From contig OZ244147.1 in NCBI GenBank assembly GCA_965216105.1, positions 2,604,001-2,668,000 on the forward strand: a stretch of 64,000 bases of DNA, read 5' to 3'. Each line of letters begins with the position of its first letter. Within the stretch, counting starts at the first letter, position 1. Below the pieces are notes generated by a model, which was not told the DNA's origin, did not search any database, and was given only the letters and a program-made list of their open reading frames with translations. This DNA comes from JAALLB01 sp017643495. Lineage in GTDB: Bacteria > Pseudomonadota > Alphaproteobacteria > Rhizobiales > Rhizobiaceae. Shown piece by piece: positions 50,160 through 59,610 of this stretch. Both the position numbers and the translations under genes were made by a program.

Positions 50160-50917
50160 TCGCCAGACTGGATGTAAAAAACGAGCATGTTATCAAGGGG
50201 GTACACCTTGAGGGGCTTCGCAAGGTTGGTGAACCGGTGGAGATGGCACAAAGCTATTATGAACAAGGCGTGCATGAAATCCTGTTCATGGATGCCGTTG
50301 CAAGTCTCTATGATCGCAACAACCTTTTGCACATTATCGAGAAAGCCTGCGAAAACGTCTTTGTACCGATCAGCATAGGAGGTGGCCTGAGAACCATTGA
50401 GGATGTGGAACTTGCCCTAGCTGCCGGCGCAGACAAGGTGGCTATCAACACGGGCGCGGTTCACCGGCTTGAACTCATAACGGAAATAGCCAACCGGTTT
50501 GGTTCGCAATGCATTATCGGGTCAATCGAAGCCAAGCAGAAAACGGACCGCAAATGGGAAGCGTATATCGACAATGGCAGAGAGCCAACAGGTCTGGATG
50601 TCGAAGACTGGATCAAAAGACTTGAAGATGCCGGAATTGGCGAATTGCTTGTCACTTCAATTGACAAGGAAGGCACAAAGCGTGGCTTTGACCTGGAATT
50701 GATCGAGACTGTTAATGCCGCTACCGCAAGACCGGTCATATACAGCGGCGGATATGGCAAGCCAGAACACATGCAGGCACTTGGACCAATCGAAAAACCA
50801 AGCGGAATCGCTTTTGCCTCTGTCCTTCACTATCAACTGGCTACAGCAGATGGACTTGTCCAGGCTGCCGATAGACTGGACCCGCCTTTTGAACCATCCA
50901 CGGAGATGGCGGCATGA
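50150..50917 (+). CDS. HisF-like ammonia-channelling cyclase paralogue
   Basis: 255-residue (beta/alpha)8 protein related to imidazole glycerol phosphate synthase HisF. The first catalytic Asp is kept (ARLDVKN, canonical CLDVKDG), but the second region reads GSIEAKQ where HisF has AIDAK, an Asp130-to-Glu exchange. TSIDKEGTKRGFD is retained. Together with HisH-like and WbpG-like neighbours this matches the dedicated HisF2 proteins of surface-glycan loci rather than histidine biosynthesis. It overlaps neuA by ten bases. Role inferred: passing ammonia from HisH to the sugar amidotransferase. Confidence 0.92.
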   Translation: MRIIARLDVKNEHVIKGVHLEGLRKVGEPVEMAQSYYEQGVHEILFMDAVASLYDRNNLLHIIEKACENVFVPISIGGGLRTIEDVELALAAGADKVAINTGAVHRLELITEIANRFGSQCIIGSIEAKQKTDRKWEAYIDNGREPTGLDVEDWIKRLEDAGIGELLVTSIDKEGTKRGFDLELIETVNAATARPVIYSGGYGKPEHMQALGPIEKPSGIAFASVLHYQLATADGLVQAADRLDPPFEPSTEMAA

Positions 50918-51549
50918 CGACAGTTGGCGTGATAAATTATGGCGTAGGCAATCTTCGCAGTGTCCACAACGCACTCAACCATGTGGGTGCAAAGCCGGTA
51001 ATATCCGAAGATGCCAGCACGCTTATGAATTGCGACCGGATCATCTTTCCTGGCGTTGGCGCCTTTGCCTACGGAATGGCAGAACTTGTAAAACGAGGCC
51101 TGCATGAAGTTGTTCATTCTGCATGCGAGAAGGGAAAACCCCTGCTTGCCATTTGTGTTGGCATGCAGCTCCTTTTCGACAGGTCTTCCGAGTTTGGAAA
51201 CCATGAAGGACTCGGTATAGTTTCTGGCGATGTTGAACAATTTGCGAAGAATGCAAATCAGGAATCCACATTGCGTTTGCCGAATGTAGGCTGGCTTCCA
51301 CTGTCAAGAAAAGCTGCATCCGGCGGTATTTCCGAAACAGTTCTGAAGGATGTAGACGAAACTTCCCGCTTCTACTTCATCCATTCCTTTCATGCCCCAG
51401 CACATACACCGAACACGGCTGCAACCGCTTCCTATGCAGGCCATGATTTTACAGCCATCGTCGCACGCGACAACCTGATCGGTACCCAGTTTCATCCTGA
51501 AAAGAGCGGTCCAGACGGACTGCGCCTGCTTGCCAACTTCGTGAGATAG
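50914..51549 (+). CDS. HisH-like glutamine amidotransferase paralogue
   Basis: 211-residue class I glutaminase. Seen: the oxyanion/start motif VINYGVGNLRSV, nucleophile Cys81 in AICVGMQLL and the His-Glu pair in HPEKSG near residue 195. It hydrolyses glutamine to ammonia. It starts inside the HisF-like stop (ATGA) and precedes the sugar amidotransferase by three bases, as in the wbpG-hisH2-hisF2 and wbuXYZ sets. Confidence 0.93.
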   Translation: MTTVGVINYGVGNLRSVHNALNHVGAKPVISEDASTLMNCDRIIFPGVGAFAYGMAELVKRGLHEVVHSACEKGKPLLAICVGMQLLFDRSSEFGNHEGLGIVSGDVEQFAKNANQESTLRLPNVGWLPLSRKAASGGISETVLKDVDETSRFYFIHSFHAPAHTPNTAATASYAGHDFTAIVARDNLIGTQFHPEKSGPDGLRLLANFVR

Positions 51550-51552
51550 AGA

Positions 51553-52776
51553 ATGCTTGATATTGACACCCAGCCGCTGGAAGCCTTTTACGGACTGCCG
51601 CGAGAAGTCGTCTTCTGCAAAAGCTGCGTAATCTCCAACCAGCGCCCAAGCTCCACTGTGGAGTTCAAGCACAGGAAAGACGAGGCGAAAAAAACCATTG
51701 GCTTTGCCGGGGATGGTGTCTGTGATGCCTGTCATTACCACCAAACCAAGGAACACCGGATTGACTGGAAAAAACGGGAAGACCAACTGGTAGCGCTACT
51801 GGACAAGCACCGCAGGAATGATGGCAGCTATGATGTAGTGGTACCCGGCAGTGGTGGCAAAGACAGCGCCTACACTTCGCACATGCTGAAATACCGCTAC
51901 GGGATGAATCCGCTAACCGTTACCTGGGCGCCACATCTGTACACGGATATTGGCTGGAAAAATTTTGAGGCATGGTGCCATGTTGGTGGTCACGACAACA
52001 TATTGTTCACACCCAACGGAAAACTTCACCGGTTACTGACACGCCTTGCGTTCACCAACCTCTTGCATCCGTTTCAACCATTTATCGTTGGCCAGAGGAT
52101 CATTGGCCCCGCCATGGCAGCAAAGTTTGGTGTTGAACTGGTCATGTATGGAGAAAACCAGGCAGAATACGGCAACGATCCTGACGAAAACTACGTACCG
52201 ACGATGGACAGGAAATTCTTCACGGCACAGGATCCGAATGAAATGATGTTGGGCGGCGTGTCCGTCAAGGAGATCATCGACGAGCATGGTTATACGCTCA
52301 ACGATTTTGCACCGTACATTCCGCCGGACGCCGCGATGCTGGAAAAGAAAGGTGTCGAAGTCCACTACCTTGGTTATTACCTGAAATGGGATCCGCAGGA
52401 GTGTTATTATTACGCGGTTGAAAACACCGGATTTCAGGCAAACAGCGAACGAACTCCGGGCAGTTATTCGAAGTATTCAAGCATTGATGACAAGATCGAC
52501 ATGTTCCACTACTTCACCACTCTCATCAAGTTTGGCATTGGAAGAGCGACCTATGATGCAGCTCAGGAAGTGCGGAACGGCAAGATTACCCGTGAAGAGG
52601 CTGTCCATCTTGTACGCAAATACGATCTGGAGTTTCCTGATCGCTATTACCGTGAATTCCTGGATTATATCGGCATGAATGACGACGAGTTCTGGCAGAC
52701 GGTTGACCAGTTCCGTTCTCCCCACCTGTGGGAAAAAACAGGAAATGAATGGCAATTGCGCCATACAGTTTATTGA
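51553..52776 (+). CDS. N-acetyl sugar amidotransferase (WbpG/WbuX/LfnA family)
   Basis: 407-residue PP-loop ATP pyrophosphatase. Seen: two N-terminal Cys pairs (CKSC and CDAC) that probably bind zinc and the PP-loop PGSGGKDSAY near residue 97. The family adenylates an N-acetyl group on a sugar and replaces its oxygen by nitrogen, giving an acetamidino group, with ammonia from HisH/HisF partners. All three partners are present here in a row. In a NeuABC operon the likely acceptor is a nonulosonic acid or its amino-sugar precursor, which predicts an amidinated nonulosonate. Confidence 0.92.
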   Translation: MLDIDTQPLEAFYGLPREVVFCKSCVISNQRPSSTVEFKHRKDEAKKTIGFAGDGVCDACHYHQTKEHRIDWKKREDQLVALLDKHRRNDGSYDVVVPGSGGKDSAYTSHMLKYRYGMNPLTVTWAPHLYTDIGWKNFEAWCHVGGHDNILFTPNGKLHRLLTRLAFTNLLHPFQPFIVGQRIIGPAMAAKFGVELVMYGENQAEYGNDPDENYVPTMDRKFFTAQDPNEMMLGGVSVKEIIDEHGYTLNDFAPYIPPDAAMLEKKGVEVHYLGYYLKWDPQECYYYAVENTGFQANSERTPGSYSKYSSIDDKIDMFHYFTTLIKFGIGRATYDAAQEVRNGKITREEAVHLVRKYDLEFPDRYYREFLDYIGMNDDEFWQTVDQFRSPHLWEKTGNEWQLRHTVY

Positions 52777-52792
52777 ACAACAGGCAGCCTTC

Positions 52793-53935
52793 ATGGCCAG
52801 ACCAATGAATGTGCTTCACATTGCCAGTTTCAACGGAAACATCGGTGACAATGCAAACCACATGGGTTTCAGGCCCTGGTTTGAGAAAATGTCTGGAACC
52901 CAGGTTAAGTGGACATCACTGGAAATCCGTGAGTTCTACTGGAAAAAGCGCCTGTGGGATGACGACCTTGCAGACTACATCAACAGCTTTGACCGGCTGG
53001 TAATCGGCGGGGGCAATTACTTCGAATTGTGGGTTGAAAACTCCCCAACCGGCACCTCCATCGCAATCCCTTCCGACGTTTTTCAAAAAATACGGATACC
53101 GGTATTTTTCAATGCGCTGGGCGTCGATCCCGGTCAGGGTGTACCGGAAGCTTGTCGCGTCAGATTTACCAAATTTCTGGAGACGCTTCTTGGTTCCGAT
53201 CAGTACCTTGTCAGTGTTCGCAATGACGGAGCGCTTGGCAATCTCAAAACCCATATCGGCGAACAATATGCTGACCAGACAAACCTGCTGCCTGACCACG
53301 GTTTCTTTGTTCCCTGTCCGGCAGGAGAACCAGAAACCCCCGACAATCGATCACGGATAATTGCCATCAACATTGCAAGTGACATGGCTGAGATACGGTT
53401 CAAGAATTTTTCCAACCGTCTCGAGTTTTCAAATGAAATGGCCAGCCTGATCGGACAGATGGCACATCAAAATCCGGAGATGCAATTCCATCTCGTGCCG
53501 CATATTTTTCGCGACCTTGAGGTCATTTCAGAAACCCTCTCATGTCTTGATGACCGGCTACGACGCACGCGGGTTCAGGTCGCCGCTTATGGTAGTGGAG
53601 ACATTGCAGCGCACAACTCACTTGCCATTTATGCAAGTGCTGATCTGGTGCTTGGCATGCGGTTCCACTCCAATGTGTGTCCAATGGCGATGAAACGCCA
53701 AGTGATGGGGCTTAATTCTTACGTTCAGATTGAACAACTATATGAAGGATTGGGACAGAGGGAACGATTGCTTGACATTACAAGGCCCGGTTTCTCAGAA
53801 GCGGGTCTCCAGCTGGCCAGTCAGCTACTCCTGGACCCGGACCAATTGGGCAAAGGACCGGCAGAAGCAATTGAACAGGTCACTTGCCTGAGGAACGAAT
53901 TTGAACCCCGGCTAAAGCACTGGCTGGCAGGCTGA
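52793..53935 (+). CDS. Polysaccharide pyruvyltransferase-family protein
   Basis: 380-residue protein of the polysaccharide pyruvyl transferase/CsaB superfamily. Seen: FNGNIGDNANHMGF near residue 15, DRLVIGGGNYFEL near 65, a VSVRNDGAL stretch near 140 and LGMRFHSNVCPMAMK near 285. The family adds pyruvate ketals to sugars, but GT-B-like non-pyruvyl members exist. The start at 52793 is chosen after the amidotransferase stop; 52805 is the alternative. Last gene of the glycan operon, ending three bases from the convergent RTX gene. Confidence 0.85.
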   Translation: MARPMNVLHIASFNGNIGDNANHMGFRPWFEKMSGTQVKWTSLEIREFYWKKRLWDDDLADYINSFDRLVIGGGNYFELWVENSPTGTSIAIPSDVFQKIRIPVFFNALGVDPGQGVPEACRVRFTKFLETLLGSDQYLVSVRNDGALGNLKTHIGEQYADQTNLLPDHGFFVPCPAGEPETPDNRSRIIAINIASDMAEIRFKNFSNRLEFSNEMASLIGQMAHQNPEMQFHLVPHIFRDLEVISETLSCLDDRLRRTRVQVAAYGSGDIAAHNSLAIYASADLVLGMRFHSNVCPMAMKRQVMGLNSYVQIEQLYEGLGQRERLLDITRPGFSEAGLQLASQLLLDPDQLGKGPAEAIEQVTCLRNEFEPRLKHWLAG

Positions 53936-53938
53936 AGG

Positions 53939-56900
53939 TCAAGCAACGACATTGACCTCAACTTCGTCAATGATTGCCACTGACGCAATTGTGGTACTTG
54001 CATCGGAATAATTGTAGACATCAAAACCGTTGTCATTGCCAGCCAATTGCCAACTGGCTCCGACGTGATCTCCCGAGTGGGCAAGGTTCACCGTATCGTC
54101 TTCATCGCCTGTAATGACAAGTGCTTCATCAGAAAGTGCGAGCCGTGTGCCCGAACTTCCCAACGGGTCATCATCAAGTGAATCAACAAGCGGATTGAAG
54201 GTTTCGGAAAAACTGATGATGTTCAGCTCATCAAGTGTGATCTCTGTCCCTGTACCACTTGCATCGCTGTCCTCAACACCCAGCGACAACAATTCAACGC
54301 TGTTGATACTGCCATCGTCCAGCGAAGTGAAATCCAGAACCTGACCACCACCGATGATACCCAGCAAATCATTACCGGCGCCGCCATCAACCTTGCTGAA
54401 ACCAGTATCCGGCACAAACAAACTGTCATCGCCGTCACCGCCTTCCAGAGTATCGGCGCCACCCCCACCAAGAATACTGTCTTCTCCTCCCCGTCCCTGA
54501 AGGCGGTTTGCAGCACTGGTGCCGGTCAGCACATCATCAAAACGGGTGCCACGGATCCATTCAACATTTACCAGATCGTCCGAAAAAGCAGTAGCACTTC
54601 CCCCATTGTTGAATGTGCCCGTTACCGTGTTGCTGGCAAGGTTCAGGTTTGCATTGATCCCGCTGCTGAACTCGCCACGTTCATAACTGACACGGTCAAA
54701 TCCATCGCCACCATCAACAAAATCATTCCCTCCACTTGTAATGAAGGACTCGTCATTGTCTGAACCGGTAAAATTGTCAGCCAGAATGTCACCACGGATT
54801 TCCCATACATGGCCAGGCCCGACAATCGATTCAGTATGTCCAAAACCATCATTGATGATTTGTCCTGATGTCAGGCTCAAATCAACAACAGATCCCGTTT
54901 CACCGCTGCGCAGCTCAATGCGAACCAGACCTATATCCTGATTCTGGATCTCATAAACATCGGCGCCATCTCCGCCACGTACAGCCATCCATGTCTCTGT
55001 TGTGGTGTTGATATGGAATGTATCACCCTGGTCTGTGCCGCGAATCCGGAACCCGCCAATACCACCAAGAAATCCGGAATGAAGCGGATTGAAAATGTTT
55101 CGGATTGTATCTGTTTCACTCCCCCCCTTGTCGACAGAGGCTGTGTTTTGAAAACTGTCGACACTGAATGTTATTGCGGTACCATTTCCGGCATAGCTAA
55201 GGTTTTGAAATGCCGTCATGGCAAATACGTAGTCTATCGTATCATTGCCGCCCGAACTGTTGATCGTATCAACCAGGTCTCCATCAAGCGGACGGAAATA
55301 GTCATCCGCAGCAGTTCCAAAGAACGAGTCATCAATTGCAGGGCTGCCTTCCTGAACATTGAATATAAAGCGTGCATCAAGTTCAGATGTGGTCAGGCCG
55401 GTCAGGTCTCCCCTTACGGTAACTCCGGTTCCCGTGAAATCCAGGAAAGTGCTGTCATCTTCGATATCGTAGGTAACGCCAATTGATGATGAATCTGAAA
55501 ATTCAAAATCGGATATGTCGATGCGGTCACCTTCAGAGAAGTTGAAATCATCTATAAAGTCGAAACCATCGCCACTGGCAATGAAGAAGACATCAGCATC
55601 AGCGCCACCCCGCAGATGATCATCATCCAACCCTCCCTGAAGAAAATCGTCACCGCCCCGAACCATGCCATCTGCCGCAAGGCCGAGATTACCGGAATCT
55701 CCCTCCAGCGTGTCCGTACCCGCCTTGCCAATCAGCAGATCGTTCCCGGCAAACCCGAACAAGCCGTTACTGGCGAAATCTCCTGAGAGGATATCATTGC
55801 CGAGACTGCCAGAGACATTCTGGATATTCATCAATTGATCACGGTTTCCGTGCCCGTCATCATCAACCTGAAAACCGTTTTCATCATTGTCCTCAAGATC
55901 GACAATGACACGATTTACCGTATCGAAAAACTCGACCGAGTTGATGCCGCCTCCACCATCAATAACATCATTTCCCTCGCGGCCACGGAACCTGTTGTTA
56001 TTAGTGTCACCGGTGAGTACATCATCATACAGCGATCCAAGCAGCCTGTTTGCGCCGGTAAATGTGTCTGTACCAATCTGGTCCCCGGGATCTGCAACAT
56101 GACGGTCTGTGGCTGTACCGGTTGCAAGGCTCGCATTAACCCCGTCACCTGCGAAATGATAATCTATAATGCCGCCAATACCGAGGAAGGTAACAGTGTC
56201 ATCCCCTGAGCCAAGGCTTACTCTCGGACCGGTATTGCCCCGCAATGTGGCATCACTGCCATCGACAAAGAAAACATCATTAAATTCACTATCGCGAATT
56301 GTGGTTATTCCGCCAAGCCTGTCCGTTCCTCCCATGCCATCTGATACCTGAAATGCCTGAAGACCACTTCTCGCATCGTTGGTATAATTGACATTGATCC
56401 CGCTTGATGAGGAAGCGTAACTGACTGTAACGCCATCTCCCCAGTTCAACTGATCACTCACATAAACGACACGTGAAGCCTGGATACGGTCATCCCCCAG
56501 ACCGCCCTCGATTGTTGAAAAACCATCCTTGGTGATGATCAAGTCGTTGCCGCCGCCTCCAAAGATCATGTCTCCGGACGTGAAATAGCCGCTTCCTGCA
56601 CCATTGCCGATTATGACATCATTTCCAGTGCCACCTGAAATGTTCTCACCCAATCCCGTGCCGAATATCAACGAGTTCTCAGCGCCAGCTGTAAAGCTTC
56701 CCGATGCATCTTTGCTGACTTGACTGAAAACAAAACTGCCTTCCGGATCAGCAATTCCGACCAGATCAACTCCCTGAACGGTAATCATGTTCGTTCCACC
56801 AAGTCCGATCAGGGTATCAGTGCCATCAAATACGAATGAATCGAAATCTCCTGTATTGCCAAGACCATTGCCAACAATAACAATTCGGTCCTTGCCAATC

Positions 56901-58588
56901 ACAAAATCCTCGATTGTGTCACCTCCATTGACCGGGTCGATGATGAACACATTACTGTCGCTGCCACCTGTCAGCGTATCATTGCCACCACGCCCGTTGA
57001 GAACATCAACTCCTGCGCGTCCATCAAGATGGTTTGCACCATCGGTTACACCCGATGACGTTCCCGACAGGAAATCAACCCCGACATTTGAGCCTCTTAC
57101 GTCCTCTATATTGCGTACAGTGTAGTTGATCCTGGTATTATCCCAGAAGCCAGTGGCCGTTTCATTCTCGAGATCGGCTTCGATACTGGCTGCACCGGAA
57201 CGGTCAAAACGAACCATGTCCACGCCGCCGGCACCATCGATCACATCATCGCCCTGCTCACCGATAAATCTGTCATCGCCTGGCCCGCCCGTAAGCGTGT
57301 CTGAAAAATTCGTGCCGCGAATTTCCACCCTGTTGCCGGAGCCGCTGCTGAAATCGCCTGTAAAGTTTATGTCGTCCGTAGAGCCAAAACCGTCATTGAT
57401 AACCTGGTTATCGGCCAAACCCAGGTTAACATTCGCACCATTTAAGGCGGGGTTTCCAAAAGGATTCAGACCGACACTTTCCCCCCTGAACTCAAGGCGG
57501 ATGATGCCGGATTCAAGGTTGAAGATGTCATTGCCCCGCCCTGCCACGACGCCAAAGAAGTTTCCCTGCCCTGCATCAACATTATATGTGTCAGCCTCAG
57601 CCGTTCCACGTATCAACAACCCACCTTCATCTTGGTAAGCATTTTTCACATCCACAAAGTGATCGGTGCCAACCAGGGTTGATGAGGTTGTGTCGATTTT
57701 TTGAACCGATCCGGTGTTTGTGGCAAAGTCGATGGTAGCAACAATCGCAACAAAGCTGGCGGTAAGGTTGCTGTAAAAAATATCATAAAAACCGGAAGTG
57801 ACATTGCCGAAGTTGAAGCGGTCATTGCCAAGCGAACCTGCAATGAAGTCACCGTTTGCCGGACTGTTATTACCCGGGAAGATCAGGTCATCACCATCTC
57901 CCCCTTCAAGCAATTCACTTCCTGTATTGCCACCCACCAGAATGTCGTCGCCATCTCCGGCAAATATCAGATCTCCCTGGAAGGAACCGGGGCTTGTACC
58001 CTCCCCAAGTATCAGATCGTTTCCTGCAGTGCCGTTAACTGTGCCATCATCACCGCTCGATGTGCCCGGAAGGGTTGTTGCACTGACAAGATTGATGGCG
58101 TTATCGGTTATGCCACCAACATTGATAGTGAAGTTTTGAGGTACGGTCTCCACACCTGACAACACATTGAAGCTTACATCTATGACGGCCCGGTCACCTG
58201 AATTCAGTATATCGAAGATTGCAGTATTCACCGTCAATGTCGTGCCATTCACACTGAAACCACCAGCGCCAAATGGTGCATCCGAAGCTGCATTGTCAGT
58301 CAGGGTTATACTGGTTTCGTCGATTACAGGGACATCATCGACATCGGAAAGGTTCAGCAATTCATTCAGATCAATCGTTACAAGGCTGACCGTTCCCTGA
58401 TCTCCTTCGGAGATGAAAACATGACCGTCATGTATGTAATTGTCGTTTGCATCCCTCACAAAACTGTATGCTGACCCTGCATCCGTATCATCGCCCTGGG
58501 CGCCAACCATGATGTTTCCGTCAGCATTAATGGCAACAGCATTGCCAAATTCATCTCCTGACATTCCTTCAGGAGCATACAGTTTCAC
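53939..58588 (-). CDS. RTX/hemolysin-type calcium-binding repeat protein, downstream part of a giant gene
   Basis: 1549 residues open from a GTG at 58588. The first 45 residues continue an FG-GAP-like repeat begun in the preceding frame; the rest is a long series of RTX nonapeptide blocks (for example GGDGDD, GGGGND, GGLGDD) separated by beta-rich segments, ending without a transmembrane or LPXTG anchor. This is typical of large proteins exported by type I secretion, folding around Ca2+ outside the cell. Only a TAA codon and four further codons separate it, in frame, from the upstream 1564-residue reading frame. I regard the two as one gene broken by a nonsense codon. No type I exporter genes are in the window. 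Confidence 0.88.
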   Translation of the reverse strand: MKLYAPEGMSGDEFGNAVAINADGNIMVGAQGDDTDAGSAYSFVRDANDNYIHDGHVFISEGDQGTVSLVTIDLNELLNLSDVDDVPVIDETSITLTDNAASDAPFGAGGFSVNGTTLTVNTAIFDILNSGDRAVIDVSFNVLSGVETVPQNFTINVGGITDNAINLVSATTLPGTSSGDDGTVNGTAGNDLILGEGTSPGSFQGDLIFAGDGDDILVGGNTGSELLEGGDGDDLIFPGNNSPANGDFIAGSLGNDRFNFGNVTSGFYDIFYSNLTASFVAIVATIDFATNTGSVQKIDTTSSTLVGTDHFVDVKNAYQDEGGLLIRGTAEADTYNVDAGQGNFFGVVAGRGNDIFNLESGIIRLEFRGESVGLNPFGNPALNGANVNLGLADNQVINDGFGSTDDINFTGDFSSGSGNRVEIRGTNFSDTLTGGPGDDRFIGEQGDDVIDGAGGVDMVRFDRSGAASIEADLENETATGFWDNTRINYTVRNIEDVRGSNVGVDFLSGTSSGVTDGANHLDGRAGVDVLNGRGGNDTLTGGSDSNVFIIDPVNGGDTIEDFVIGKDRIVIVGNGLGNTGDFDSFVFDGTDTLIGLGGTNMITVQGVDLVGIADPEGSFVFSQVSKDASGSFTAGAENSLIFGTGLGENISGGTGNDVIIGNGAGSGYFTSGDMIFGGGGNDLIITKDGFSTIEGGLGDDRIQASRVVYVSDQLNWGDGVTVSYASSSSGINVNYTNDARSGLQAFQVSDGMGGTDRLGGITTIRDSEFNDVFFVDGSDATLRGNTGPRVSLGSGDDTVTFLGIGGIIDYHFAGDGVNASLATGTATDRHVADPGDQIGTDTFTGANRLLGSLYDDVLTGDTNNNRFRGREGNDVIDGGGGINSVEFFDTVNRVIVDLEDNDENGFQVDDDGHGNRDQLMNIQNVSGSLGNDILSGDFASNGLFGFAGNDLLIGKAGTDTLEGDSGNLGLAADGMVRGGDDFLQGGLDDDHLRGGADADVFFIASGDGFDFIDDFNFSEGDRIDISDFEFSDSSSIGVTYDIEDDSTFLDFTGTGVTVRGDLTGLTTSELDARFIFNVQEGSPAIDDSFFGTAADDYFRPLDGDLVDTINSSGGNDTIDYVFAMTAFQNLSYAGNGTAITFSVDSFQNTASVDKGGSETDTIRNIFNPLHSGFLGGIGGFRIRGTDQGDTFHINTTTETWMAVRGGDGADVYEIQNQDIGLVRIELRSGETGSVVDLSLTSGQIINDGFGHTESIVGPGHVWEIRGDILADNFTGSDNDESFITSGGNDFVDGGDGFDRVSYERGEFSSGINANLNLASNTVTGTFNNGGSATAFSDDLVNVEWIRGTRFDDVLTGTSAANRLQGRGGEDSILGGGGADTLEGGDGDDSLFVPDTGFSKVDGGAGNDLLGIIGGGQVLDFTSLDDGSINSVELLSLGVEDSDASGTGTEITLDELNIISFSETFNPLVDSLDDDPLGSSGTRLALSDEALVITGDEDDTVNLAHSGDHVGASWQLAGNDNGFDVYNYSDASTTIASVAIIDEVEVNVVA
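54410..58040 (-). repeat. RTX nonapeptide repeat blocks
   Basis: At least seven clusters of GGxGxDxxx-type repeats, at about 58040-57860, 57290-57200, 57035-56945, 56645-56480, 56020-55930, 55790-55590 and 54530-54410. They are Asp/Gly-rich Ca2+-binding beta-rolls encoded on the minus strand. Confidence 0.85.
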
Positions 58589-59610
58589 TGGCGGATGCGG
58601 TTAGGTTCCGTTGATTGAAGGCGTATAGACATATACTGCACCGGTATTTTCAGTAACCCCGTCATCGCCACTGGCTCCCACGACAAGAATACCCTGGTTG
58701 TTCAAATCCAGGGAGATGCCAAACCCGGATGTTGCCGGAATATCATCGACACTGATTTTACCGGCCTGTTGGTAAGTACCCACCGGTTCCGTGAACACAT
58801 ACACAGAGCCGGCACCGTCTGACGGGGCACCAACAGCAATGGTGCCACTCGCATTTATTGCCAGTGCCGAACCAAAATTGTCACCGTTTGCGCCATCATT
58901 GGCCTGCAGCTCTATACCTGTATCCGTATAATTCCCGGTGCCGTCCGGCTTGAAAACATATGCAGTGCCTGTATTGCCTACGAGACCGTCGCCAAGAGAA
59001 GCTCCCACAACGATTACGCCAGCATCATTGATCGATACATCACCGCCAAGATTGTCACCAGCTGCAGCATCGGGAGCAAACAATTCAACCGCTGCGCGAT
59101 AGCCACCTTCACCATCCGGTCTGAATACATACAGTGCTCCCGCACCTGTTGCTCCCGTATCATCACCATTGGCTGTAGCTACGATTACTCCTGCGGAATT
59201 GATATCCACACTCAACCCGAGGAAATCTCCGTCAACGGGTGTTCCGGCGCGCAGCACCTGTTCTGTAAATCCACCTTCCCCATCAGGCGAAAATACAAGG
59301 ATGGCTCCCTGGTTGTTGGTATCGCCGGGCGCGCCGATAGCCAGAATGCCAGCATTGTTTATTGCAGAGCTTCGTCCAAAAAAGTCATTGGCACTTTCCA
59401 GCGACGATCGAAGTTCGACTGGCTGGCCAAGCCGCTCGTTCTCATCCGGATTAAACAGAAAACCGAGGCCATCATTTCCAACAGACGGATCGGCCAGCGG
59501 AGAGCCCGCCACCACCACTCCATTGTCATTCAGGTCAAGTGATGCCGCAAACGCTTCGCCATTTCCCGGAACACGGGCCGTAACTTTCTGACCTGTATTC
59601 GTGATGATTA
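58500..59610 (-). repeat. FG-GAP-like beta-propeller repeats spanning the stop codon
   Basis: About seven repeats of roughly 55-60 residues, each with a N/D-x-G-x-I-x-V-G-A core and a following G-x-Y before the next blade. The last blade begins after the TAA (AINADGNIMVGAQGDD), so the propeller is incomplete in either fragment alone. Confidence 0.8.
58601..58603 (-). other. In-frame TAA stop splitting the FecR/FG-GAP/RTX gene
   Basis: The upstream frame ends ...SINGT-TAA, and the same frame continues Pro-His-Pro-Pro then VKLYAPEG at 58588. In the three preceding FG-GAP-like repeats the equivalent place reads GGY, GNY and GTY, so the stop replaces a conserved Tyr. A single base change (TAT or TAC to TAA) explains it. 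Confidence 0.85.

Noticed and set aside
50150..51549. HisF and HisH as part of histidine biosynthesis
   Set aside because: No other his genes are near. The trio with a WbpG/WbuX amidotransferase and NeuABC, plus the altered HisF catalytic region, points to sugar amidination.
57126..57638. Ser/Pro-rich 170-residue plus-strand frame and similar ones across 54000-63300
   Set aside because: These mirror the Asp/Gly-rich repeats of the RTX/VCBS gene on the minus strand and have low-complexity translations.
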